DNA from: Ptychodera flava
Lineage: Eukaryota; Hemichordata; Enteropneusta; Ptychoderidae
DNA length: 64,000 nucleotides
Direction: 5' to 3'
Assembly: GCF_041260155.1 (NCBI RefSeq)
Contig: NC_091932.1
Span: forward strand, 9,180,804-9,244,803
A program made the position numbers and the translations under genes. Under the pieces are notes generated by a model. That model ran no database searches, was not told where the DNA came from, and saw only the letters and a program-made list of their open reading frames with translations. Positions 10,862 through 21,684 of this stretch are shown in pieces. Numbering within the stretch: the first letter of the stretch is position 1; every line of letters begins with the position of its first letter.

Positions 10862-11481
10862 TAATACAACTGTTTTGTTTACCAGAATTAGAAATGATCA
10901 GACACTCTAAACACCAGTAAATCAGCACGCTCAACCGACAGAGTATATCAGATTCATTGAAGACGGATTGGAGGTCGTAAGAGATCTCTTTCTACCTCCA
11001 TGCCATTTTCAATGAATCTCATATATTCTATCGGCTGAGTGTCGCTTATTGACTGGTGAATTGGAATGTCTGATCATTTCTAATTCTCGTAAACACAACC
11101 AAGCACAATGCTCTGTGTACCGCCATTCTCCTTGCGTCGAATGCCCGAGAAAAGTCCAAGACCAAGAATTGCTGTCTTGTTACACAAATTTGCCTTCATC
11201 CATCATAGTGCATGGGTTTATTGCACCAAAATTTCCGAATTAAATTTTTGTCTTTATTCTCTTAACTCTGTAGACCGCGAAAGTAGGTTGCACAGCCGAC
11301 TGCAGTGACCTGCAGTGAACAAGCACTGTGTGGTCGACGCCTAGCGCATGTCCTTTCTTCTACGAACAGCCCAGATCAGTGGTGATCTCTCGTGATAGCA
11401 ATACCACGGTCATTGTTGTCGCTAGCACAAAATAAACCGGAAAGTTCAAATGCACTTGAATAGCATAAGCGCTAGCACTAT

Positions 11482-11598
11482 GCTAGCTCTGCATGGCAGG
11501 GCTGTGTGTTACCGGCATTATACGGCCTCCCATGGTGGCTCTTGTGGTGGGAGGCCGTATAACGCCGGTAACACACAGCCCTGCCATGCAGAGCTAGC
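11482..11598. repeat. Long hairpin (50-bp arms) inside the right foldback arm
   Basis: Arms 11482-11531 and 11549-11598 are reverse complements with about one mismatch (GTTACCGGC(A/G)TTATACGGC). The left foldback arm has only a single diverged counterpart near 10165, so this is a local inverted duplication. Confidence 0.85.
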
Positions 11599-11699
11599 AC
11601 TATGCGTGTATCAGCTTTAGTCTTGCCAGGGTCTAGCCGCAAAAAAGGCAGCTCACGGCCGGCCGGGCTGTGCGCGGTCTTTTCCTAACGTGTTGCTGT

Positions 11700-11985
11700 G
11701 AAGCAGCAGCCGCTACAGGCCAGCGCTGCAAAGGAAACAGGTCAGAAAAGCCAGCGCACGCGCACGGCATATGGGCTACAATAATTGCACCTAGCCTGGA
11801 TCATTCTTAGCCCTGCCATGGTACCTTCTTAGCTCCATGGCCCTGCGTACGATACTGTGTTTTCCCAGCGCGGCGCGAGAGGCCTACCGCCTCTCGTCCA
11901 GCACCTTCAACGCCGGAACGCACAGCATCGTTTTGCGGCTGTATTAGTCAGCCAGAACAAGTTCCTACATATAATATATATATTA
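11700..11985. other. GC-richer inner segment of the right foldback arm
   Basis: No ORF or known element. It has no obvious counterpart in the left arm, so it is arm-specific sequence between the inner palindrome and the tandem array. Confidence 0.4.
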
Positions 11986-11989
11986 TATA

Positions 11990-12360
11990 TTATATAATTT
12001 TGCGGCTGTATCAGTAAGTTAGAACGAGGTCCTATGTATATAAAATTTTGCAGCTCTATCAGTAAGTCAGGACGAGGTTCTATGTATATAAAATTTTGCA
12101 GCTCTATCAGTAAGTCAGGACGAGGTTCTATGTATATAAAATTTTGCAGCGCTATCAGTAAGTCAGAACAAGGTTCTGTGAATATAAAATTTTGCAGCTC
12201 TATCAGTAAGTCAGAACGAGGTCCTATGTATATAAAATTTTGCAGCTGTATCAGTAAGTCAGAACGAGGTTCTATGTATATAAAATTTTCGAGCTGTATC
12301 AGTAAGTCAGAACGACGTCCAGCTGTATCAGTAAGTCAGAACGAGGTTCTATGTATATAA
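11990..12360. repeat. Right-arm tandem array of the first foldback element (~48 bp x 7)
   Basis: Units read TCAGTAAGTCAGAACGAGG then TTCTATGTATATAAAATTTT and GCAGCT(G/C)TA. The 48-bp unit keeps a frame open, which produces a spurious ISKSERG-repeat ORF. Confidence 0.9.
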
Positions 12361-12404
12361 ATTTTTTCGCGTCGAGGCTCGACCCTTGTCCAGGCTCTAT
12401 AGTC

Positions 12405-12607
12405 TATGTATGTATGTATGTATGTATGTATGTATGTATGTATGTATGTATGTATGTATGTATCTATGTATGTATGTATGTGTAGTGTGTGTGTTTATGC
12501 ATGTTTGTGCGAAATTATGTGTGTACGTGTATACGTATGATGTATGTATGAACGTATGTATGTATTGTACATGTCTGAATGAATACACTCTATGCGTACG
12601 CGTATGA

Positions 12608-12675
<68 letters not shown>
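12405..12675. repeat. Microsatellites: (ATGT)n then (TA)n
   Basis: (ATGT)n at about 12405-12480 with decayed copies to 12565, then a pure (TA)n tract at about 12611-12673, followed by a short (ATGT)n remnant. Confidence 0.95.
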
Positions 12676-12676
<1 letters not shown>

Positions 12677-12719
12677 TGTGTATGTATGTATGTATGTATA
12701 TTATTTTTTTTTTACATTT

Positions 12720-13944
12720 GGCGCCTCGTAAACAGAAACTGCCCAGTCATAACACACTACACTGACACATCGATCTGGTTTGAAACATTTTATTGCAGGA
12801 AAACATTTTACTAGTTATACAAACGTTTAAAATTATATCAATATAACAACTTTGGCAAGCAATGGGCACCTACTGCCTATGAGACAGGCAGCTAACACAT
12901 GCTTTGAAAAAACTATAATCGTACTTTTGAAAAATAGTCTTTAGAGTTTAAAAGAAAATACAAACGATAAATGAATTTTGAATTGAATCTACCACTAGCA
13001 AGACTTTTTCTTTGCGAGCTACAAAATTTCAATATTCTATAATGCACTATGAAAAGAAAACAAGCCATGCACACTGGTCCGTGTACAAATCTTGTTTATT
13101 TCAACTTCCCCAGACAACTGTTTGCATGGGACATACAATTTTGTCAACTATGCCAGCTGGCTACAGCTGAAACTATTAGTGTGAGCAGTTTTATTGCAGT
13201 CCACTGCAGTGGCTTCGCTATCTAATGCTGAAATGGTTGTAATACTTACTGGCTGATAAAAGAGATATATTTTGCTAATGCCATGTTATAAAATTATACT
13301 TTGCACGTTTTGTACTTGTTTATTTACAAGCACCCAAAACCATGGCGGCGCCCATGAATTAAGTCGGGTACACTTCCGGTTACTCGCATAGTATATTATG
13401 AATCTGCGCATGCGTAGTCAGTAAGCCGCTGGCGAGACTTTTAATGTCAACTTGTTTACAATTCAATCCAATATAGGCATCAGTTATAGACAGGGCTATG
13501 GTAACCGCATTTCTTTTTTCATGTGTATCATATCGACTTCAATTTTTAATCACTTCCAGTGACAAATTCCCAATAACAGTGACTTGTCTTCAATAGGAAA
13601 GTAAACTTTGAGTGTGTCTGACATGTCGATATTATGGAAGAATCTCCTTTCTCTGTTATTCTGATACTAATACGAATTTAGGCTCTGGTCATGTTGTACA
13701 CTTACCAATGTGGTATTAGACGCTCAATAACTTCACCAACGTCAAAAGCGACATAGCTGCTGGTTTTGTATAAAGTTATTTAGATTGCAGTAACGTGCTA
13801 TTATAAAAATCCCTGCAAACGAAGTCTCGTTTCAGGCAGTCTCATTAAAGCAATAGACCTTGCCGTTCCTAGGTCATTAAATAGAAGTCATGTCATCTAA
13901 AGTTGAGGCATTTGTGAAAAGTAAAGAAGCTGTTAAAAGTTGCT
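12720..13944. other. AT-rich non-coding stretch, part of a dispersed repeat
   Basis: No ORF with recognisable similarity. The segment 13620-13800 (GATATTATGGA..., TATAAAGTTATT) has a diverged second copy near 60480-60650, so at least this part belongs to the dispersed repeat family of the window. Confidence 0.5.
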
Positions 13945-13947
13945 TTA

Positions 13948-14872
13948 GGGACCGTTCAGTTTTTACGGCCTGGGGACCAGCAAAATCTTGTCGCCGGTGT
14001 TCAAAAAATATAGACCCCCTGCATTTTTCGCGAAAAAATGATGACCCCCCCTTTGTCAGACGAAAAATTTGATGACCCCCCCCCCCCCCCCCGCGGAAAT
14101 ATAACCCAAACCCATATGTCAAATTTACCCATATGGTTTGCATTTGAACTCCGGTACGCGGCGCACTTTATTCATGTAGCACAGATGCCAGTGCACAAAC
14201 TTCTCAGCCACATCCATGCAAACGTCTGTTAATTAGGACGACTGAAAGGCGATTTTTAACTTCATTTCCATAGACAACTCATGTCCATGGACATTGTATA
14301 AAGTAAACTTTATTGGAGTGGTTCGCCATAGGCAGCCCTCCAGTTAAGAGGGTCATGGGCCATTACGTAATGTCAACTTTATTCCAGTGGGTAACCAAAG
14401 GTGGCCCGCTGGTAAAATGGTGGGTCGATCATGGCCATTGCACGAAGTAAACTTTACTGAACAGGGCCGCTGAAGGCGTCCGGCCGTAAAGATGGTAATG
14501 AGGTATTGCAATAAAGTCAATTTATTGTAGTGGGCCGCCTGCCGGTAAAGAGGGTCGATCATGGCCATTGCATGAAGTAAACCTAATTGGAGCAGGCTGC
14601 AAAAGGCGTCTGCCCGTTAAGAGGCTCATGGGTAATACATAAAATATATTTATTGTAGTGGGCCTCCGAAGGCGGCCCGCCAGGAAAGAGGTCAATCATG
14701 GCCATGGCATAAAGTGAACTTTATTGTAGGTATTATGTTTTTGAAAATGTGGTGACCCCCCCTTTCCTACCAGTGAAAAGTGATGACCCCCCCCCTTCGC
14801 AGATTCCAAAATATATGATGACCCCCCCCCCCTGGATTTTGCCGCCCCCCGGCCGTAAAAACGAACGGTCCC
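13948..14872. mobile_element. Harbinger-type MITE, 925 bp, TTA target duplication
   Basis: Ends GGGACCGTTCAGTTTTTACG / CGTAAAAACGAACGGTCCC with TTA at 13945-13947 and 14873-14875. C-runs preceded by GATGACC lie at both ends. The interior (about 14300-14740) is a tandem repeat of ~70 bp, 6-7 copies, each with GT(A/C)AACTTTATT and a GGCC-rich part. No protein. Confidence 0.88.
14300..14740. repeat. About 70-bp minisatellite inside a MITE
   Basis: GT(A/C/G)AA(C)TTTA(T/C)T recurs near 14302, 14370, 14447, 14515, 14576, 14642 and 14714. Confidence 0.85.
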
Positions 14873-14929
14873 TTAACAAGTCACAAGTATTTTCATCAAA
14901 CCTTTATAATTTACATAGTAAATTTTAAA

Positions 14930-15250
14930 GCTTCACTGAATTCACTGCTTTCCCTTTTGTGACTACGTAATCCGAAATTGGAATAAAGTCCCGCAACCAA
15001 GGAGATCACCCTGTAACAAATCTCACTGTTTTGCACACTTTCACCATCAGGTCAGGTAAAGTTGCCTCGTTTATACGCATTGCATGGGAAAACAGGTCAA
15101 GAAAGATTTATGCTTCAAGGTATCTTGGAGAGGTCAGGGCTGCACTGAGACATTTGCTGGTCAGTAGCCCACAGAGTTGTCGCCCCTGGGCAGAACTCAT
15201 ATTATAATACCTTAATGATAGTTGGTCAGTAGAGCTTCTTGTGAAAGCTG
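14930..15250. repeat. Dispersed repeat segment r1, copy 1
   Basis: Shares TCAGGTCAGGTAAA..., GGGAAA/CAGGTCAAGA and GAGGTCAGGGCTG with the segments 17985-18300 and 61050-61265, in the same orientation. Non-coding. Confidence 0.75.
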
Positions 15251-15254
15251 CTTA

Positions 15255-15807
15255 GGGACTTAACAGAAATTACAGAGGGGAGTGGGACTGGTGTTTTTCA
15301 AAATGACACTGCATGAAAAATTGTCACCCTTCAAAAGTGTTCGCACAATAAATAGTGACCCTCTCAATTTTTATGCGCGAAAAACAGTGAGCCTCCCCTG
15401 CATATTAGAGTCCATATAATATGTAATTTAACCTCTGAACTTTCAAAGAATCAATTTTAACCCTTACAATTAATCACTTTTATGCGAGATTTCAAGTAAA
15501 GAGATCAAAAAATGACAAAGTCAAAAGGGGCGATAGCTGTTATGTTTACCTTCTTTTAGTTTGGTTTGTAATTGTACTGAGAGCACTATTGTAGTTAGAA
15601 ACTTTTTACTACCTAAACGTCAACATTTACCAATATTTACATATGGATTTACATATATAAAAAATTTGAAAGTGGGAAAATGTTTAATAGTTTACCGTAA
15701 ACTACCATCAGATGTGAATTAATATAGGGTGAAATTCCAATATCAAATGGTAACCTCCCCCTCCTCCAAAAAGCCCGCCCTACTTCCTGTAATTTCTGTC
15801 CAATCCC
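15255..15807. mobile_element. Harbinger-type MITE, 553 bp, TTA target duplication
   Basis: Left end GGGACTTAACAGAAATTACAG and right end CTGTAATTTCTGTCCAATCCC are imperfect inverted repeats; TTA at 15252-15254 and 15808-15810. The right half of another copy lies at about 18860-19006. Confidence 0.8.
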
Positions 15808-16290
15808 TTAGCTTTCTTTATCTACTACAGATTTCGATTGAGTATAAGAATTCGAGAAGATAGGAGCAACGTAGTTCGCTGTCTATTTTATCACGGTAAC
15901 ATAAACATTGGATTGAAGTGCCACTAAAGTAATTAACTGGGCGCTTTCAGTAGAAGGAGATCGTTTATTACACCACTGCTTCTAGGAGTAAACTTACAGC
16001 TGTGAACAATACTGTATATTCCAACAGGACACTTTATTTCAAGCTACAGAAAAAACGTTGAAACAATGGTGAAAGTGGATACAAATCCAACAACAACATG
16101 AATATATTTTATGTTGACCAATAAAATTGTGAAACATCCAAAAACACAGACATTGTGTTGACACAAATGCGCATGATTTAACCCGGGCACGAAGTGTTGA
16201 TAACTCTGTCTTATTGTAATTTCGACTCATTCAATCAGACTGTTGCCGAAAGATATATCACTAGTACAGGAGCTGACTGGGTTGGCTTCT
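15808..16290. repeat. Dispersed repeat segment r2, copy 1
   Basis: Nearly identical to 19007-19440 (for example the run around GATTTCGATTGAGTATAAGA), continuing from the right end of the same MITE in both copies, so MITE end and flank were duplicated together. No coding sequence. Confidence 0.85.
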
Positions 16291-16292
16291 GA

Positions 16293-17960
16293 TAAACGTT
16301 GGTAAATGATCTTCCTTTCTATCATGAGTAGAACTCAGGGTGAAATACGACCCCTTCTATTTCCATATCCACTGATAATTACTTTTAGTGGCTCTGCAAT
16401 CCAATGTTTATGTTATCAAGATTAAATTTACACGAAAAGACGTTGTTCCTAATATCGCGAAATGTTACACGCAATCGAAATCTGTAGTATGTTAAGCATC
16501 TGTAGTATGTAAAGCCAATGTTATCGGATTAAAAAGAGATCACAATATGTGTTAACGATCGAATGTTCGAGGTTACAACTCGATGTGAAATGAGATAAGG
16601 GAAAACATTTTTGAAATTTAATTTGTAGATATCCTTGGCTTGATTAAAAATTCAAAATGAGTTGAGTGTGTCCTCTTCCAGAAATCCATACTATGAGAAG
16701 ACTACAAAGTTGCATTAATTGCCGCTTCTATCTATTTTGATCCCCTGATTTATCTCTTTCGAAAATAGAAAATACTTTTCTACCTATGACTTGTACGTCC
16801 GTAATAAAAATGTTAGACATATTTCAGCCATTAAAAATCGGAATACAATTTATATTGCCGGAAGATCACTGTGACAACCACACAAGAAACTGTACACATA
16901 CACTATCCGGTTAGGTTAATGAAAATTAAATCTTTATGCACATTATGGCATGCATGTGCATGTCTTTCAGGGACTTGTTATGATTAGTGATGAATAATTT
17001 TGATCAAAATTACAGCATAGATTTGGAAATACCAGTACATTTCCATATGGACATTAATAAATCAAATTGCTTTACATCAAAAATTTTGAGACAACTCTAC
17101 AATATTCAATGAGCTCCATACATTTATGCTGTAGGACAAAGAGACAGATCTCAAACCAGACTCGCCTGTAAAAGAAATTTTGGCAGAACTCTAACGAGAG
17201 TCTATACCGATTTTTTTCTTTCAAGACTCGGCGAAACGATAACTACGACACTTACATTGACCTGGAAATACAGCAAGCCGCACAAACATCTGCGAAAAAT
17301 TGCAAAGCTCTCTACTCAAAACTTTCTTTTAAACATTAATCTATACATGCCGTTCAGATGAAAAACCTCTGTCAAATACGAAGGTGTAAAACAAAGTTAA
17401 CAATGCCTGACGATCGCATCGTCACCTTGACTACAAATGCCTATTAACTCAACGCATGTCATCTAAATCCCGAATCGTACTGCAATTACCGGTTCATGGA
17501 AGGGCAATTTCGTATATTCACTCTCTTCCGGTTACACTGTTTCTCCTTCAAAGTGAAATCATCCTCTACTAGATCTATATAGAATTAGTTAGAGTTATAC
17601 GAGACATTACGGAAATTTTTAAGTTTCTAGTACAACGAACACGATAGACCATGGTTGCAGTGACATGTCAAAAGAAAGCAGGTCATCTACTAAAAGGTTC
17701 AGAGAAAAGATTAATGTTCACGCTCAGACCATTGATTCTTTTTCTAGAGCCTTCAGCCAGGCCTGGGATCGTTAATTTGAAGTGATGCATTTAATGGTTT
17801 ATTTTGTAAAATGCAATAAGTTTAACGCGAAGAAATGTAGGTGTAGGCGTATAGCAAAATGTGTAGAGTAACAGAGAACAAGCAAACTATTGTATCTGGT
17901 CGATCAAGCTTGTTTCAAACTTTGAGATGTAGCCAAACCACCGAAGCGTTCGGAATAAAT
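16293..17960. repeat. Dispersed repeat segment r3, copy 1 (~1.67 kb)
   Basis: Aligns along its whole length, same orientation, with 58562-60230. Examples are the sequence around GAACTCAGGGTGAAATACGA and the stretch around CCTGACGATCGCATCGTCAC. No ORF above 70 codons makes sense. Element class unknown. Confidence 0.85.
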
Positions 17961-17984
17961 CAGAGGATCGAAATAGATAGAAGC

Positions 17985-18300
17985 TGAATTCCCTGCTTAT
18001 CCTTTTGAGGCTACGTTATTCAAAACTGGCATGAAAGCCCGCAACCAGGCGCTCCTGTAACACTCTCAACTTTGGTGTACACTGTCATCACTATCAGGTC
18101 AGGTAAAAGTCACCTTGGGAAACAGGTCAAGACAAGTGTATGCTTCCAGATTTCATCGAAAGGTCAGGGTTGTATGGATATATTTGCGGGTGAGTATACT
18201 AAGAACAAGTAACCCAGGTTTAAGAGTTTGTAGACCATGGAGTTGTTGCCATGGACGAAGAACTCATACAACAATACCTCAGTGACAGTTTGTCAGTGGG
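17985..18300. repeat. Dispersed repeat segment r1, copy 2
   Basis: CTGCTTATCCTTTTGAGGCT and the TCAGGTCAGGTAAAAGTCAC motif recur at 61060-61190; the end (AGTTTGTCAGTGGGGCTTCT) matches 15215-15240. Confidence 0.8.
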
Positions 18301-18625
18301 GCTTCTTGTGATTGTTGGTTCCACCGAAATCGAAATGAAAGCTGCCTTGGCTTTCTTTGTCTATGTTAAGACAATGTTATCGGATCGTTCTCACACTAGG
18401 TAAAATTGAAAACGTTTTAGCGAAACTTTGTTATTTGCAAACATGGTGGATTAATAGTCCGAGTTCGATTGTTTCAACACATACAAAGTTACAGGGCAGT
18501 TTTCAATCCCTGGTTCTGGCATTAGTGAGTTCTCCTCCAGAGGAAACACAGGGTTAGTTACAATGTTAAATTCGCCGTAATGTTAGTTACACAATTCATC
18601 TCAACAGTTTGCCACCTCTGCTATC

Positions 18626-18720
<95 letters not shown>

Positions 18721-18754
18721 TATTTATATTTATGTATATTATATATATATAATT

Positions 18755-18780
<26 letters not shown>
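18626..18780. repeat. (TA)n and (TTA)n microsatellites
   Basis: (TA)n from about 18629 to 18717, shorter TA runs, then (TTA)n at about 18752-18780. The ORF across this region encodes only Tyr/Ile repeats. Confidence 0.95.
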
Positions 18781-18785
<5 letters not shown>

Positions 18786-18859
18786 GCCAAAAAGACTCCA
18801 ATGTAGTGATTTGACATTTTGTATGAAGCACTATATCAACGACATTCTGCCTTTTTATA

Positions 18860-19440
18860 GTTGTGATAGTTGCGCAAAAATGGTGACCCTCGCCTTAAGG
18901 CATGTCTGAAATATTATGACCCTTCAATTCCGCTTCATCGAAAAATGGTGACCTTCCCGTCCCCCAAAAAGCCGCCCTACTTCCTGTAATTTCTGTCCAA
19001 TCCCTTAGCTTTCTTTATCTACTACAGATTTCGATTGAGTATAAGAATTCGAGAAGATAGGAGCAACGTAGTTCGCTGTCTATTTTATCACGGTAACATA
19101 AACATTGGATTGAAGTGCCACTAAAGTAATTAACTGGGCGCTATCAGTGTCTGTGAAAGTAGAAGGAGATCGTTTATTCCACCATTGCTTCTAGGAGTAA
19201 ACTTAAAGCTGTGAACAATACAGTATATTCCAACAGGACATTTTATTTCAAGCTACAGAAATAACGTTGAAACAACGGTGAAAGTGGATAAAAGTCCTAC
19301 AACAACATGAATATATTTTATGTTGACCATTAATATTGTGAAACATCAAACAACACAGACATTATGTTAACACAAATGCACATGACATAATCCGGGCACA
19401 ATGTGTTGGTAACCCGGTCTTACTGTAATTTCGACTCATT
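18860..19440. repeat. Half MITE plus dispersed repeat segment r2, copy 2
   Basis: The right end of the 15255-15807 MITE family (ending about 19006) is followed by sequence matching 15808-16230. The left end of this MITE copy is not present. Confidence 0.8.
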
Positions 19441-20660
19441 TAATCATTTCCAATAAAAACGGGACAAGGGCATCAGTCTTGAAAGATTGTTGCCGAAAGA
19501 TGTATCAGTAGTAGTTTGCAAGAAAGACGTAGCGGAGACTCTGATCTTGGCAGAGACAAAACGCCAACATCAGAACTCAGTGGGTGTCTGCTAATAATCC
19601 TTTACGAGTGAACTTACTAGCATTTGACCATTCACTCCGTAAACACTGCTTATTTTGCATTAGAACACATTGATACTATATTTACTAGCCCATCGACAAA
19701 TAGTCAGACATGAATACTTTAATTGAATATTTGAAAATAAAACCTCTTACAGGAGCTGACTGGGTTTGCTACTGTTAAACCACGATCGTGACGTCACACC
19801 ATTCAAAACGCCAGTAATTATCCAGAAGAAACCCCTCTGTTGTTTTCATAAACTTCCGGAGGTATTTCCAGAAACACCTCCGGGTGTTTCTGGAAATACC
19901 TCCGGGAGTTTATGGACACCTGGTTTGGGATAAAATTAACATAGAACCATGATTGGTCCTGAAATAATACGACATAACAAAGGATACTCTGAAAATTGAT
20001 TTTATTCTAATTTCGTGCTTTTAGTTTATTGGTGACAAATGTTTATTTTGACAGATTAATTGTGATATTTATGGAAGATGATTCTTTGACAACGCAGCAG
20101 TCAGATAGCTTTTTCTCTCCAGATAATTCTTTTTCTTCAGTGCTCCGCTCATCACATGCTGCATGGCATACTGTCGCTTCCCGCGATACAAGGCATGTTC
20201 TCTTTGGTGGTGGTTGTTGTTTATAGTCACGGTCCCTGCAATCGAATTCCAAGAATATTCCTTTAGTAAATTTGAAGGATAGCACGGCACAGTAAGAGGT
20301 TCTTTATCCGTCAATCACTCAGAACTTACTTAACTTGCATACACTTGATCGCCTTCGTTCACTTTAACATTTCATTTTGTTCTAGCCATTTATGTATCAT
20401 ATGAAATATAAGAACATTTCCGAAGACACCATGTTAATCCTTCTGGTGCTGTAATTTTTCCCTCGAAAATTTTAAAACAACTTTTATCGATTATTATGAA
20501 TTGTTCTGAAATCTTGTAGGTAACTTTTGACCGAACGGACATCAAATTTTATTGGTTACACTTTTAAAATCAAACTTTGGGCAACAATCTGAAAAAATAA
20601 CTGGGTACATTTTATCAAGGCGACAAAAATTGATATGCGCTAAAGCTTAAAGTTGTTTAC
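19440..20660. other. Non-coding stretch with one long hairpin
   Basis: Apart from the hairpin at 19847-19914, nothing is recognised. Short ORFs at 20029-20314 on both strands have no family features. Confidence 0.5.
19847..19914. repeat. Hairpin with 31-bp arms
   Basis: Left arm 19847-19877 and right arm 19884-19914 are reverse complements with one mismatch, separated by 6 bp (motif GGTATTTCCAGAAACAC and its complement). Confidence 0.92.
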
Positions 20661-20664
20661 AATA

Positions 20665-20957
20665 CTACAGACCTTGTAGAATTCTACTGATGTCGTGTTG
20701 CTGGTTGTCTGACGTTCGTTTATGGCTTCTAACCGCCTCGCTTCTGTGACTAGTTTTTTCACAAATCAGTTGTTCGTCAACACTGGCATCACAGTCGTGT
20801 GCTGCTGTGCCCTCAAGGAGTGGTTTGTGTGATATCCTTCAAGTCCAGCTTTCTTGCAAAGACGGGCAACAGTAGAATTCAGAGCATTGTGTCCCAGTAG
20901 GCGATTGGTATACCAACAGGTTGCAGTTGAATTCGTAGAAGGATACAGATAGTAAGC
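20665..20957 (-). pseudogene. Crypton-type tyrosine recombinase, C-terminal catalytic part (exon 2, distal piece)
   Basis: Reads AYYLYPST, CWYTNRLLGHNALN, RLCKKAGLEGY, NHSLRA and, after a one-base frameshift near 20806, VDEQLICEKTSHRSEAVRSHKRTSD and a TAG stop at 20665-20667. This is the C-terminal half of DUF3504-class (Crypton-derived, KIAA1958/ZMYM-like) tyrosine recombinases: the H-x-L-R box is present, and the usual TGHRS is TSHRS. Tyrosine recombinases cut and rejoin DNA through a 3'-phosphotyrosine. The N-terminal half is 36 kb away at 56856-58036, same strand, in matching frame: ...CPPNRPAN joins AYYLYPST. The gene is therefore split by the intervening element. Confidence 0.85.
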
Positions 20958-20960
20958 TTG

Positions 20961-21090
20961 GCCACAGGCGTTTGGCACATTGCTGGGATAATAATCGTAT
21001 TTAATATGTAGAATGTCTATATACGACTTGATTATTCAGAAAAAGAATCACCGTACGTGAGATATTGATGTAGGCCTATAGGCCTACATG
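20961..21090 (+). repeat. Left terminal inverted repeat of the giant element
   Basis: Begins GCCACAGGCG and ends TAGGCCTATAGGCCTACATG. By eye it differs from the reverse complement of 56725-56855 by about four substitutions and one indel. Confidence 0.88.
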
Positions 21091-21505
21091 TTGCTGCGAA
21101 TCCGTAGCCTCTACCACTCGGGTAGGTTGGTCATTGGAGTGGTAGGGCTACGATGTGTAATACGCAAATATCGCACAGGATACGGCCTCGGCCAGAAATT
21201 TTCAAAGGCACAAATTTGACATAACTTTTCAAAAGGACCGTGTCCGGTGTTCATATAACCTACCCGCTCAATAATTACTCGGTATTTGTCATTTTCTCTC
21301 CTCCAAATGGATTTTTCGCAGCAAGACCGACGATCGCCTTGCTTAACCGCCATCTTGAATTTAAAGCTGCTTGACCCATGACGTCATGCAAGTCTCGCAA
21401 GTTCCCGTTCCTACTTCATTTGCATTCAGATATGAACAAACAACATGTGCGCTGACTAGTATTGCTGTCTCAGCATCGTCGGCTACGTTATGCGAATTTT
21501 CGCAT
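21091..21505 (-). promoter_or_regulatory. Left inner module (t2-b2-b1) with full CRE, upstream of the RecQ-like gene
   Basis: Reverse complement of the left half of the internal module at 46880-47320. It contains TGACGTCA (21379-21386), the full cAMP-response element, and a conserved ATGGCGGTT start at 21353 on the minus strand, which may open a leader exon or short protein. The RecQ-like gene begins 180 bp further in on the other strand, so the segment looks like a divergent promoter. Confidence 0.55.
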
Positions 21506-21684
21506 GGTAAAAAGTGAATGAACAGAAAGCAAATAACTTTAAACTTTAAAATTGTGAAAAAATATGAAATATGTTTATAAATAAAATAAATTGTTTAATG
21601 ACACTAAACTTGTCCAACTATTATCCATCATGCAAATTATGCGAATTATGTTAAATTCCCCAGAGAAATTTTACATCATAGATC

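Larger units (their letters stand above)
9300..12380. mobile_element. Foldback-type element with tandem-repeat arms
   Basis: One long inverted repeat centred near 10985. The left arm 9300-10980 (containing a 384-bp MITE) matches the reverse complement of the right arm 10990-12380. Matching landmarks include TTTGAACTTTCCGGTTTATT at about 10040 against its complement at about 11425, and GGAGAATGGCGGTACAC at about 10446 against its complement at about 11120. The outer part of each arm is a tandem array (48-75 bp units) of the same family in opposite orientation. Foldback (FB/TU-like) elements have long TIRs built from short tandem repeats; no ORF with recognised function lies inside. Exact outer ends and target duplication not resolved. 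Confidence 0.75.

Noticed and set aside
12034..12360. ORF with ISKSERG repeats
   Set aside because: By-product of the 48-bp tandem repeat of a foldback arm.
18580..18909. Tyr/Ile-rich ORF
   Set aside because: Translation of (TA)n and (TTA)n microsatellites.
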